Shown one piece after another: positions 1 through 8,374 of a DNA stretch of 64,000 bases; position 1 is the stretch's first letter; the number at the start of each line of letters is the position of its first letter. Both the position numbers and the translations under genes were made by a program. The notes under the pieces were generated by a model that was given only the letters and a program-made list of their open reading frames with translations, did no database searches and was not told the origin of the DNA. The stretch covers positions 186,001 to 250,000 of the forward strand of contig MAAO01000002.1 of NCBI GenBank assembly GCA_002163155.1, read 5' to 3'. Source of the stretch: Halobacteriovorax marinus (GTDB taxonomy: Bacteria; Bdellovibrionota; Bacteriovoracia; Bacteriovoracales; Bacteriovoracaceae).

Positions 1-293
1 TAGATAAGAGGTTTCCAGGTTTTAAGGATAATATTGAGAAGGTTTGTTACTCAAGTCCGCTCACTAATATTCGTTACAACCCAACTCCAAATGGTTCCGC
101 TTACGGTATTTATCATAGTTTTGAAAACACTGGTGCTAGAGCGATTGGACCTCGAAGTCACTTTCATAATATGTACCTGACGGGACAAAATACTCTCTTT
201 CCAGGACTGCTCGGGGCCTCTGTTTCAGGGCTAAGAACCGCTGGTCATATTGTCGGAATTAAGAGAATATTAAGAGAATTAGAACAACTTTAG
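1..293 (+). CDS. FAD-dependent oxidoreductase, CrtI/RetSat-like (3' end only)
   Basis: Open in frame 3 from the window edge to a TAG at 291-293, so only about the last 96 residues are seen. The tail reads YLTGQNTLFPGLLGASVSG followed by a small helical end, the C-terminal FAD-contacting signature of phytoene desaturase/carotenoid isomerase/retinol saturase-type flavoproteins. Such enzymes occur in aryl polyene and flexirubin clusters, where they probably act on the polyene. It ends 8 bp before the ketosynthase start, so it is probably part of the same transcript. The catalytic N-terminal half lies outside the window. Confidence 0.75.
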   Translation, partial: DKRFPGFKDNIEKVCYSSPLTNIRYNPTPNGSAYGIYHSFENTGARAIGPRSHFHNMYLTGQNTLFPGLLGASVSGLRTAGHIVGIKRILRELEQL

Positions 294-301
294 GTATAAA
301 T

Positions 302-1558
302 ATGGAAAATGTCTGCATTACAGGAATGGGAGTGGTGAGCTCTCTTGGGAATGATTCGAGTGAGTTATTCGCTAACCTAAAAGAGGGAAAGTGCGCTTTT
401 AAAGAATTTCCTGAGTGGAGAGATTATAACGGCCTAAGTTCTTTTGTTGGTGCTCCGGCCCAGGAGTACGATGCTTCCGGACTTCCAAGAAATGTTAGAA
501 GATCAATGTCTCCCATGTCAGAGATGGCCTACTTGGCAACTGTTGATGCGCTTAAAGATGCAGGCCTTGATATTTCTAGAAATGGTACTGGAGAGGAAGG
601 TCTCTTTCGTACAAATAATTTAAAGACTTCATTAATGATTGGTAGTACTTCAGGTTCTCCTATCTTCTTAGAAAAATATTATGAAAAAATGATTAAAAAC
701 GGAGGTCCTAAGGGGCAACTCTCAACATCATTTTTTAAAATTATGAATCACTCGGTTGCTGCCAATGTGGCCCTTGCGATTGGTTATAGTGGTCCACTCA
801 TTGCTGCTTCTTCAGCATGTAGTTCTTCGACTCAAGCTGTTGTTATGGCCTTGCAAATGATTCGCGCTGGAATTTATGATGTGTGTGTTGTCGGTGGAGC
901 CGATGAACTTCACCACTCTTCAGTTTCAGTTTTTGACGTGGTTAAGGCCTCATCAAATAATTACAATGATAATCCATTAGACATACCTGGTCCTTTTGAT
1001 AGAGATCGCGATGGGCTTGTTGTTTCTGAAGGTGCTGGAATTATCGTTCTAGAATCAGAAAGACATGTGAAAGCTCGTGGTGGAAAAGTCTACGCTCATG
1101 TGAGTGGTGGATCTTTTATGTGTGATGGAATTCACATGAGTCAGCCGCAGTCTGAAGAAATGGCACAAACAATGAATCTTGCTCTTAAAGATGCAGGGCA
1201 ATCAATCTCTGAAGTTGATTACGTTAACGCTCATGCTACTTCTACTAAAGTAGGAGACATTCAAGAAATCAAAGCTATTGCTTCTCTCGGTGGAAGAGCT
1301 GATATGGGCGTGAGTAGTTTAAAGGGTCACTTAGGTCATAGTTTGGCTGCTTGTGGTGCTGTCGAAATAATTTCAATTATAGAAATGATGAAAAATAAAA
1401 CACTAATTGCAAATAGAAATGTAAAAAATATTATGGAAGAAGCAGAGGGCGTAAATGTTCTTACTGAAAATGTAGAGAAATCTATCAAGACAGTACTTTC
1501 AAATAATTTTGCATTTGGTGGAATGAACACCTCAGTAATTATTAATAATTTAATGTAG
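302..1558 (+). CDS. Beta-ketoacyl-ACP synthase, KAS II/FabF-like (aryl polyene type)
   Basis: Condensing enzyme of the thiolase fold, 418 aa, the normal KAS II length. The nucleophile is Cys173 in SSACSSS, with His311 in NAHATST, Lys341 and His346 in LKGHLGHSL completing the C-H-H/K site, so it should be catalytically competent. By context it extends an aryl starter with malonyl-ACP units during polyene assembly in the cytoplasm. It lies 13 bp upstream of the ACP gene and 8 bp after the FAD oxidoreductase, so it looks cotranscribed. Sequence alone cannot separate the main extender (ApeO/ApeR-like) from a primary-metabolism FabF; the surrounding genes make the pigment role likelier. Confidence 0.9.
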   Translation: MENVCITGMGVVSSLGNDSSELFANLKEGKCAFKEFPEWRDYNGLSSFVGAPAQEYDASGLPRNVRRSMSPMSEMAYLATVDALKDAGLDISRNGTGEEGLFRTNNLKTSLMIGSTSGSPIFLEKYYEKMIKNGGPKGQLSTSFFKIMNHSVAANVALAIGYSGPLIAASSACSSSTQAVVMALQMIRAGIYDVCVVGGADELHHSSVSVFDVVKASSNNYNDNPLDIPGPFDRDRDGLVVSEGAGIIVLESERHVKARGGKVYAHVSGGSFMCDGIHMSQPQSEEMAQTMNLALKDAGQSISEVDYVNAHATSTKVGDIQEIKAIASLGGRADMGVSSLKGHLGHSLAACGAVEIISIIEMMKNKTLIANRNVKNIMEEAEGVNVLTENVEKSIKTVLSNNFAFGGMNTSVIINNLM

Positions 1559-1571
1559 TAGGGAGTGTTAA

Positions 1572-1823
1572 GTGGTTCAAGAAGAATTAATTAGCAAAAT
1601 TAACGTAACTCTTAGTGAAGAGTTTGAATTACCAATTGAAAAGCTAACAAGTGAAGCTCATCTTGTTGATGATCTTGGTCTTGATAGTTTAGATGCCGTA
1701 GACATGCTTGTTCATATTGAAGATGAACTAGGTATGAAACTAGATGTTGAAAAAGTTCAGCACGCTAGAACATTAGGCGACATTTATAAATTAATTGGTG
1801 AAGTAAGTTCTGATTCAAACTGA
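1572..1823 (+). CDS. Acyl carrier protein of the polyene cluster
   Basis: An 83-residue acidic carrier protein. The 4'-phosphopantetheine site is Ser39 in DDLGLDSLDAVDM, followed by the usual acidic recognition helix. The start is GTG at 1572, preceded by a GGGAG ribosome site 6 bp upstream; no ATG fits. It should carry the growing aryl polyenoyl chain between the ketosynthases, dehydratases and ligase encoded around it. Its last 40 bp overlap, tail to tail, with the dehydratase gene on the other strand. Confidence 0.9.
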   Translation: MVQEELISKINVTLSEEFELPIEKLTSEAHLVDDLGLDSLDAVDMLVHIEDELGMKLDVEKVQHARTLGDIYKLIGEVSSDSN

Positions 1824-2173
1824 ATTTGAACTTTTGATACAAGCTTTTGAGATTGGTTGAAAAGCTTACATGACCAACTTCTTCTATGGGGTATGATTTG
1901 AAACTCCAGAAGCAGTTGATCAGATGGTCGAATTAATTCCGTAAATTTTGCAGTTTTAATTGATTTTATTTTAGTGTTTTCCTCTGGGAATAGAGTTGAA
2001 AAAACTCTCTGAACTAAATCAATTATGGCAACCGCAGGTAAAACAGGATTTCCAGGAAAATGACCATCGAAGTAGGGTAAGTCCTTTGGAATATCCCATG
2101 TAAGTAAGAAGCCATCATTTTGGATTTGGAAAAGGTCTTTGTTAATTTTAAAAATAGAGTCAGTTTCAATCAT
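1784..2173 (-). CDS. Hot-dog 3-hydroxyacyl-ACP dehydratase, ApeI/FabZ-like
   Basis: 129-aa single hot-dog domain with the FabA/FabZ signature FDGHFPGNPVLPAVAIID: His38 is the expected catalytic base and Asp52 takes the acidic position, Asp as in FabA where FabZ has Glu. Expected role: dehydration of 3-hydroxyacyl-ACP to build conjugated double bonds. It is the only cluster gene on the minus strand. It overlaps the ACP gene by 40 bp at its 3' end and starts only 28 bp from the divergent ketosynthase gene, so both strands of 1784-2202 are in use. Confidence 0.8.
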   Translation of the reverse strand: MIETDSIFKINKDLFQIQNDGFLLTWDIPKDLPYFDGHFPGNPVLPAVAIIDLVQRVFSTLFPEENTKIKSIKTAKFTELIRPSDQLLLEFQIIPHRRSWSCKLFNQSQKLVSKVQIQFESELTSPINL

Positions 2174-2201
2174 TTTTTTATAATACTGGTAATTAGTAAT
2201 A
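2174..2201. promoter_or_regulatory. Very short divergent intergenic region in the polyene cluster
   Basis: Only 28 bp separate the start codons of the dehydratase (minus) and the second ketosynthase (plus). A perfect TATAAT lies at 2179-2184 on the plus strand, correctly placed for a -10 element ahead of the ATG at 2202, but no good -35 is visible and there is no strong Shine-Dalgarno. A promoter with a very short leader is possible. Confidence 0.3.
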
Positions 2202-3377
2202 ATGAAAAGACGAATTTATATTGAGGGATATGATTGCTCCACGAGCATTTCTTCTAATAAAGAAGAGCTGTGGGATAGTATTCGCCTTCAAAAAATCGGC
2301 ATTCAAGATTTGGACATCACAGGATGGCCCACGAAAGTCAGAGAGTATTGGTCTATTCAAGAGCATTCTCCTAGGGCCTGCACTATAAATTCAAATCATG
2401 ATCACAGTGTTAGAGATGAATTAGTCCTGAGATTAGGTGTGGCCTATAAGAACGCCACAAAGAATTCAAAATTAGAAAGTTCTTTGAAAGTTGGCTTCAT
2501 TTATTCTGCCACCAAAGGTGCCATTGAAGATTTTATTTGGGAAGAGAATCTCGAAGCGAAATTATCAAAGCACGGGCAAGAAGTTGAAGACCCTATAGAT
2601 ATGGTTCTTGAACACTTTCTCTTAGAAAATAAAATTGAAAATGTTGCACTTAAGCAATGTGTGAGTAACGCTTGTGCCTCCACTCACGCTTCTTTGAAGC
2701 TCGCTAAGATGTGGTTAGATAATGGATTGTGTGATCGAGTTGTTATTCTCGCTGCTGACTATGTTGGTCCCTTTATTCAAACAGGTTTCAAGTCATTGAA
2801 AGCTCTTTGCTCAGTTGATTGCAAACCATTTCAAGATAATAGAGATGGATTGGTTCTAGGAGAAGCGGCTGCTTGTATTATTCTTTCTCACGAAGAAAAT
2901 GAATTTGAATTAAAAAATGTCAGTATTTACAATGAGGCCCATGCGGTGACGAGTCCTAGTCCAGATGGAGCGGGTTTGTTTAACTGTATTGATTCTATTG
3001 TAAGCTCTGAACAATTTCCTGAACTTGTCTTTGCTCACGGAACAGGAACTGTTGCTAATGATGCAACAGAAGACCAAGTACTCGCAAATATTCAAGAAAA
3101 GTATCAACGTGACTTTTTGGTTACGGCTTCGAAATGGTCTGTAGGACATTGTCTTGGTGCGAGTGGAGCAGTTGATTTTGTTTTAGCGTTAAGTTCAATG
3201 ACTCATGGTGAGGCCATTGGAATTAAAGCAGAAGAAACAAATCAAGAAAAACTAAAATTAAAAAGCTATCTCTATAACGAAGTTAAATCTCTTAGTATTA
3301 AAAATGTATTGGTGAACTCTTTGGGATTTGGTGGAACAAATGGTGCCATTTTAGTGGGGAGATCAAATGCAAATTGA
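2202..3377 (+). CDS. Second beta-ketoacyl-ACP synthase of the polyene cluster
   Basis: 391-aa ketosynthase, clearly diverged from the one at 302. Active residues are present: Cys158 in SNACAST, His279 in FAHGTGT, Lys311 and His316 in SKWSVGHCLGASG. It is therefore a functional condensing enzyme and not a pure chain-length factor. Two ketosynthases per cluster are usual in aryl polyene pathways. The gene overlaps the next ketosynthase-like gene by 11 bp, suggesting translational coupling and perhaps a heterodimer. Confidence 0.85.
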   Translation: MKRRIYIEGYDCSTSISSNKEELWDSIRLQKIGIQDLDITGWPTKVREYWSIQEHSPRACTINSNHDHSVRDELVLRLGVAYKNATKNSKLESSLKVGFIYSATKGAIEDFIWEENLEAKLSKHGQEVEDPIDMVLEHFLLENKIENVALKQCVSNACASTHASLKLAKMWLDNGLCDRVVILAADYVGPFIQTGFKSLKALCSVDCKPFQDNRDGLVLGEAAACIILSHEENEFELKNVSIYNEAHAVTSPSPDGAGLFNCIDSIVSSEQFPELVFAHGTGTVANDATEDQVLANIQEKYQRDFLVTASKWSVGHCLGASGAVDFVLALSSMTHGEAIGIKAEETNQEKLKLKSYLYNEVKSLSIKNVLVNSLGFGGTNGAILVGRSNAN

Positions 3378-3963
3378 TTATCGACTCACTGAAATCCCTT
3401 TTGATAAGAGAACTCCTCCAGTTTGGGGAGAGAAAGTTAATCGTTGGCATCAATTAGATGGAGAATCTTTTTGTTTGGCGCAGGCGACTTATGAAAACCT
3501 AGACTTCTTTGAAGGCATTGATAGAGTTTTCGTAGTGGGCGCTGAAGGATCAACTCCAACGGATAGGAAATTTGTAACGGATAGAAAATTCTCTCCTTCA
3601 CACTTTGTCCATACCTTGCCTAATGTTAGATCCCTTTCTTTCTCACTTATTTCAGGGTTTGAAGGAGAAGTCTTTTGTTTGGCAGGAGCTTCTAAATCTC
3701 TAATGAGAACGCTCTCCCAGATGATTCAACTAGACTCTGAGAAGTCTAGTCTGGTTATAAATATTAACCAACATGAAGAGATCTTTCTCTGTGACTTTTA
3801 TAAAGTAGGTACCTCACTTTCTAAATATAAGTTAGAAGTGAATATTTTTAAGAATATTGAAGTAAACGAAACTATAAATGATTTATCTTTTAGAAATTTT
3901 TTAACAAATAGTGAACAGGTGACAATGGATTTTAACCATGTCGGATTTAGGAAAATAGTATGA
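3367..3963 (+). CDS. Short ketosynthase-like protein without catalytic cysteine (possible chain-length-factor partner)
   Basis: 198 aa, overlapping the ketosynthase upstream by 11 bp and the ammonia-lyase downstream by 4 bp. The central part (SPSHFVHTLPN, then FCLAGASKSL) resembles the beta-ketoacyl synthase N-terminal-like family (Pfam Ketoacyl-synt_2) that accompanies aryl polyene ketosynthases, where the segment 'SPTxFxxSVHNA' occupies the same place. The position of the active cysteine is occupied by Ala-Gly-Ala, so condensing activity is not expected. It may be a partner of the enzyme at 2202. Family assignment rests on pattern resemblance only. Confidence 0.55.
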   Translation: MQIDYRLTEIPFDKRTPPVWGEKVNRWHQLDGESFCLAQATYENLDFFEGIDRVFVVGAEGSTPTDRKFVTDRKFSPSHFVHTLPNVRSLSFSLISGFEGEVFCLAGASKSLMRTLSQMIQLDSEKSSLVININQHEEIFLCDFYKVGTSLSKYKLEVNIFKNIEVNETINDLSFRNFLTNSEQVTMDFNHVGFRKIV

Positions 3964-5531
3964 GCGTTGTAATTGAAAGTGAAAATTTAGATTTTGATAA
4001 AGCTGTAGAACTACTCTATGGAAGTCATAATGGTGAAGAAGTCACTTTCTCAACAGGTCTAGAGAAGAGAGTAGATAACTCGTATAAGAATTTTCAAAGT
4101 TGGTTTGAGAAGAGAATTCCCATTTACGGTGTAACTACTGGTTTTGGTGAAAGTTGTTATAGAACAATTAATAATGAAGACTCTCAAGAACTACAAGACA
4201 ATCTTGTTTCTTACCTTCTTATTGGAACTGGTAAATTTCTAAGTGAAGATGTTGGAAAATCAGTTCTCTTTTTTAGAATAGTCTCTCTCTCAAGAGGTTT
4301 TTCTGGAGTAAGTATTGATTTACTTAATAAGATGAAAGAGCTTTATAATAAGAAAATTTATCCTGTAATCCCAAGAGAAGGATCTTTGGGAGCTAGTGGA
4401 GATTTAATTCCTCTTGCTTACCTTGCTAACAATATTAGAGGCCTTGGTGAAGTTTACTATCAAGGTGAAATTTGTGAATTAGAAGATCTTGTTAAAAAAG
4501 GTCTCTACTCAGGTTACAGATTAAAACCAAAAGAAGGACTTGCGCTGGTTAATGGAACCACGACAATGGTTGGTCTCTCTTTTCATAATTATAGATTAGC
4601 GAATTTTTTAACAGAACTTTCAACTCTATGTTCTGCTTGGTTATGTCTTTCTATTAACGGAAGAAACGAAGCCTTTGGTGAGCTTGTAAATGCTCAAGCA
4701 AAAACTTTTGTAGGGCAATCTAAAATGGCCTCAATGATTTCTTCTCTCTTAGATCAAGAATCATATAAAGGACAAACATATGCTGATATTGAAAGTCATG
4801 AAGGAATCACTAGTGACTTCGTTCAAGACCCTTACTCTCTAAGATGTGCCCCACAAGTTCTAGGTCCTATCCATGAAACGTTGGAGACAATGAAAGGTTG
4901 GATTGAAGTTGAATTTAATGGTGTTTCAGATAATCCACTCTTTGACCAAGAAGGCAACCTGGCCAATGGTGGTAACTTCTATGGAGGTTATCTTACTCAT
5001 TCAATGGATTACTTGAAAATATGTATGGGGAACTTAGCGGACCTTATGGATCGTCAATTGGCCCTTCTTATTAGTGATAAGACAAATAGAGGTCTAACGC
5101 CCAACCTTGTGAATTGGAAGAATATTCCAAAAGAGAAACAACATCTCTATCACGGTTTAAAAGGTGTTCATCAAAATGTTTCGGCCATCACTTCTGAAAT
5201 CATGGCCAAGTGTATACCAAATAGTATTTTTTCAAGATCTTCTGAATCACATAACCAAGATAAGGTTTCTCTAGGAATGAGTGCAGCAACTCAGTGTAGT
5301 GACCAACTAGAAACTGTCTTTACAGTTTTTGCTTGTTACTTAACTTGTCTGGCACAGGCGATCGATATTAGAGAAATTGAATTAAAAGGTGAAACTTCTA
5401 AAGAGATTTACCAATTGATTAGAAAGAGTGTGAATTTTGTAGACAAAGATATGAGACTTGATCGTAAGATCAATGCTCTTCGTGAAGACTTAATTAAATT
5501 AGCATTAGAAAAGGGATGTTTAGATGTATGA
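3960..5531 (+). CDS. Aromatic amino acid ammonia-lyase (HAL/TAL/PAL family)
   Basis: 523 aa. The self-forming MIO electrophile comes from Ala145-Ser146-Gly147 in EGSLGASGDLIPLA; catalytic Tyr56 sits in YGVTTGFG, and NGT at 198-200 and YSLRCAPQVLGP are the other family signatures. The substrate-selectivity pair after NLVS is Tyr85-Leu86, where histidine lyases have Ser-His, Rhodobacter TAL His-Leu and plant PAL Phe-Leu. A plain histidine lyase is therefore unlikely and an aromatic substrate such as tyrosine fits better. In flexirubin-type clusters this enzyme supplies the coumarate-like starter, which the ligase at 6709 could activate. It overlaps its neighbours at both ends. Confidence 0.85.
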   Translation: MSVVIESENLDFDKAVELLYGSHNGEEVTFSTGLEKRVDNSYKNFQSWFEKRIPIYGVTTGFGESCYRTINNEDSQELQDNLVSYLLIGTGKFLSEDVGKSVLFFRIVSLSRGFSGVSIDLLNKMKELYNKKIYPVIPREGSLGASGDLIPLAYLANNIRGLGEVYYQGEICELEDLVKKGLYSGYRLKPKEGLALVNGTTTMVGLSFHNYRLANFLTELSTLCSAWLCLSINGRNEAFGELVNAQAKTFVGQSKMASMISSLLDQESYKGQTYADIESHEGITSDFVQDPYSLRCAPQVLGPIHETLETMKGWIEVEFNGVSDNPLFDQEGNLANGGNFYGGYLTHSMDYLKICMGNLADLMDRQLALLISDKTNRGLTPNLVNWKNIPKEKQHLYHGLKGVHQNVSAITSEIMAKCIPNSIFSRSSESHNQDKVSLGMSAATQCSDQLETVFTVFACYLTCLAQAIDIREIELKGETSKEIYQLIRKSVNFVDKDMRLDRKINALREDLIKLALEKGCLDV

Positions 5532-6708
5532 TTTGATTGTTGTCGGTGGAGGCCCTGGTGGTTCAGCCGTAGCATCGTATATAGCTAAGTCTGGAAAGAA
5601 AGTCCTTCTTATTGAAAAAGAAACTTTTCCTAGATTTAGAATCGGTGAATCACTTCTTCCATACTCTATGGAAATTTTTGAAGATCTAGGTTTTGATAAA
5701 GTTTTAGCTGAAGGAAAATACATCAGAAAAGAAGGAGCCATGTTTGTCGATGTTGCAAAAGACACAAGTTGCTACTTTGATTTTGATGATGGCGGTAAGG
5801 CCAAGTATCCATTTTGCTATGAAGTTGATAGAGAAATCTTTGATAAAGACTTCTTAGAACATGCACAGAGTTTAGGCGTTGAAGTTCGTCAACCTGAAGA
5901 GTATGTGGATAGTGAATTCTTTGACGACCACGTTGTGGTTAAGACTACTGAAGGAAAATACCAAACGAAGTTTGTTATCGATGCTACAGGATCTAAAGCA
6001 CTAATTCATAGAAAATTCGTAGATAGAGTAGCGAATCCTACATATTCGAATAACTTCTCTGTTTTTACTCAATTTACTGGAGTAGATAGAAGCTTTCTAA
6101 GAAATGAAGGTGATATCTGTATTGGTATTTTAAAAAATAATTTCTGGTCGTGGCAAATTCCTTTTAAAGGTGAGTCCACTTCTATTGGAATTGTGGCAAA
6201 TCAAGCAGAGTTAGCTGCTGCTGATAATCTTGAAGAATTCTTTGAAAAGCGATTGGAAGAAAACCCATGGCTTAGAGGAACATTGAAAAATGCCACAAGA
6301 ACTAAAGACTTTAAAGTTGTTTCAAACTTCTCATACACAAGTGATAAGTTTTGTGGAAAGAGATGGGCCAGTGTAGGAGACGCTATGAGTTTTCTAGATC
6401 CTGTTTTTTCTTCAGGTGTTCACTTAAGTTTAATGTCAGCAAAACTCATTTCTGAAAATATTCTTCACTCTTTAGAGAATGAAACGATTTTCTTAGATGA
6501 TGAAGCAAATATAAAAGACTATAACGCTGAAATAAAGAAAGGCGTGAGCCGCTTTAATAATCTCCTACAACTCTTTTATAGAGGAGACTTTGTCGAAAAA
6601 GTTAAGAATATAGAAAAGAAGAAGTTTATGACAAGTGCCATGACTTGCGCGGTTTCTGGTGGAATGTGGGAAGAAGATAACTATCTCTATAGAATGGGAG
6701 TTTTATAG
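5524..6708 (+). CDS. Flavin-dependent halogenase-like FAD oxidoreductase
   Basis: 394 aa. The N-terminus carries the dinucleotide motif VVGGGPGGS, then RIGESLLP; a later FAD motif is VGDAMSFLDPVFSSG. Two features point to the halogenase branch: Lys69 in RKEGAMF, aligned with the catalytic lysine region of phenol/pyrrole halogenases, and W208-x-W210-x-I212-P213, the WxWxIP motif regarded as the halogenase signature. A hydroxylase/reductase role remains possible. Some flexirubins are chlorinated and xanthomonadins brominated, so ring halogenation of the aryl polyene is a reasonable guess. It overlaps the ammonia-lyase by 8 bp. Confidence 0.75.
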   Translation: MYDLIVVGGGPGGSAVASYIAKSGKKVLLIEKETFPRFRIGESLLPYSMEIFEDLGFDKVLAEGKYIRKEGAMFVDVAKDTSCYFDFDDGGKAKYPFCYEVDREIFDKDFLEHAQSLGVEVRQPEEYVDSEFFDDHVVVKTTEGKYQTKFVIDATGSKALIHRKFVDRVANPTYSNNFSVFTQFTGVDRSFLRNEGDICIGILKNNFWSWQIPFKGESTSIGIVANQAELAAADNLEEFFEKRLEENPWLRGTLKNATRTKDFKVVSNFSYTSDKFCGKRWASVGDAMSFLDPVFSSGVHLSLMSAKLISENILHSLENETIFLDDEANIKDYNAEIKKGVSRFNNLLQLFYRGDFVEKVKNIEKKKFMTSAMTCAVSGGMWEEDNYLYRMGVL

Positions 6709-7941
6709 TTGAATATACTTGTTTGGAAAGGACATCATTCAAAAGAGATTTTTGAACTCACTAAGAGAGCTCTCTCCAGCGATAATGTCCTACTCATTCT
6801 CTGTCCTCCGAGAATTGATGATATAAGTGACTACTATGAATATCTTCCTAGTGGTCAGGTGGAATTTTTTGGAGAATTTTTTGGGAAGGAGAGCTTCTAT
6901 AACGATTCTAAAACAACCTTTAAAGAAACTGTTTCTATTGGACTTTTCTCTTCAGGATCAGCTGATATTTTCCCAAAACTCATTCTCTATACAAAAGGTA
7001 ATTTAAAAAGTTCAAATGATGGAATCATGAGTTTCTTCAGTGAAACTGATTTTAAGAAAATCGTTTGCTACCCACAGCCTTATCATATTTTTGGACTATC
7101 TCTAGGTTACGCTCTCGCTATTGATAGAGGAGTAGAACTTCTCTTCGATGTTGGGGTATATTCTAAAAAGAGTCATAAGTTATGGTTAGAAACGATTGAG
7201 AACTGTGGAGCAGAGACATTAACTCTAGGAACTCCCACTCATATGAAAGACCTCTTAAGTTATTTAGATAGTGAGAATCTCACGCCTTGTGCTTCTCTTA
7301 CGAGTATCTTCGGTGGAGAGTCTGTTTCTGTTAATCTGTGGGAAAGAGCAAGGGATATTTTAAAAATTCAAGCGCCAAGTATTGGTTATGGATGTTCTGA
7401 AGCGAGTCCTGGAGTGACTCATCTTCCACCAGGAGTTCATCCTGGTGAGAATGGAAACTTAGGGGCACCTCTTCCTAATGTGAAACTAACTTGTGAAAAA
7501 GACGGTTTAAGAGTTGCCGGTGAAAATATTTGCCACGCCATCATTCAAAACAATGGAATCATATTCCCCGGTGGTGAATACCTAATGTCTGATATTATTA
7601 AGAAAAAGGATGATGGAAATCTTCAATATATCTCAAGAAATAATCTAGTTTTAAATCGTGGGGGAGAGAAGTTCTCCCTTGAGATGATTGAAGCGTACTT
7701 ACTTGATGAACTCTCACTCAACGTCGTTTCTGTTTGTGTAAATGATGAAAGACTTGGTGAAGATCTAGGTGGACTTATAGAGAGTCCTGATCAAGAGTCC
7801 ATTCAAAATATTTTATTCAAACTTAAAGAAAAATTTAATAGAAATTTCAATTCACATAATTTTAAAATAGTGAATTCTCTTCCTAAGAATTCAAATGCCA
7901 AAGTTGATCGAAAATCAGCTCTCGAAATAGTAAAAGGCTAG
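6709..7941 (+). CDS. Acyl/aryl-AMP ligase (ANL superfamily)
   Basis: 410 aa, short for an ANL enzyme. Seen motifs: phosphate loop SSGSADIFPK (81-90), GYGCSEASPG (adenine-binding A5), LMSDIIKK and SRNNLVLNRGGEKF (A7/A8 hinge), and Lys398 in NAKVDRKS, the invariant C-terminal lysine. It should adenylate the aryl acid made by the ammonia-lyase and load it on ACP, as the ApeH-type ligase does. The start is TTG at 6709, directly after the previous stop, with GGAG 9 bp upstream; no in-frame ATG would keep the N-terminal strand. Confidence 0.8.
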   Translation: MNILVWKGHHSKEIFELTKRALSSDNVLLILCPPRIDDISDYYEYLPSGQVEFFGEFFGKESFYNDSKTTFKETVSIGLFSSGSADIFPKLILYTKGNLKSSNDGIMSFFSETDFKKIVCYPQPYHIFGLSLGYALAIDRGVELLFDVGVYSKKSHKLWLETIENCGAETLTLGTPTHMKDLLSYLDSENLTPCASLTSIFGGESVSVNLWERARDILKIQAPSIGYGCSEASPGVTHLPPGVHPGENGNLGAPLPNVKLTCEKDGLRVAGENICHAIIQNNGIIFPGGEYLMSDIIKKKDDGNLQYISRNNLVLNRGGEKFSLEMIEAYLLDELSLNVVSVCVNDERLGEDLGGLIESPDQESIQNILFKLKEKFNRNFNSHNFKIVNSLPKNSNAKVDRKSALEIVKG

Positions 7942-7945
7942 ACTC

Positions 7946-8374
7946 ATGATTGCAGTAAAAGAATTAGAAGGTTTTCTACCCCATAGAAGTCCAATGGTTT
8001 GGATAGACTATGTTATTCCTTCTATTGGTGATTCTGGAGAGTGTGTCGTTGTTTTAGATGAGAGTAAGATGTATTTCACTAAAGGTGAATTACGCCAATC
8101 TTCCTATATCGAACTTATGGCGCAATCCTTTGGTTTTATCAACGCCCATAGAGAACAATTAGCGGGTAGAACTGAAATGTTAGATCAGGCTTTCTTGGTA
8201 GGATTTGACAAGGTTTTCTATGAAGATGCTATGCCGAAAGTTGGTGATAAATTAATTGTGAGTGTGACTTTAAATAGGCAAGTGGGCCCTGTTAGTTATA
8301 TTAATGGTGTTATTACTAATGAAGATAAAAGTGTTAAATATTGTAGTGCTACTTTGAAGTTATTTTCGAATTAA
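7946..8374 (+). CDS. Hot-dog 3-hydroxyacyl-ACP dehydratase, ApeP-like
   Basis: 142 aa. It opens with LEGFLPHRSPMVWIDYV, the start signature of the predicted 3-hydroxyacyl-ACP dehydratases (COG4706) typical of aryl polyene clusters; a second hot-dog segment is SYIELMAQSFGF. It starts 4 bp after the ligase and is the last collinear cluster gene. With the dehydratase at 1784 the cluster has two, as in characterised aryl polyene pathways. No ketoreductase is present in the window, so it must be supplied upstream or by fatty-acid synthesis. The 3' end overlaps the lipoprotein gene on the other strand by 26 bp. Confidence 0.8.
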   Translation: MIAVKELEGFLPHRSPMVWIDYVIPSIGDSGECVVVLDESKMYFTKGELRQSSYIELMAQSFGFINAHREQLAGRTEMLDQAFLVGFDKVFYEDAMPKVGDKLIVSVTLNRQVGPVSYINGVITNEDKSVKYCSATLKLFSN

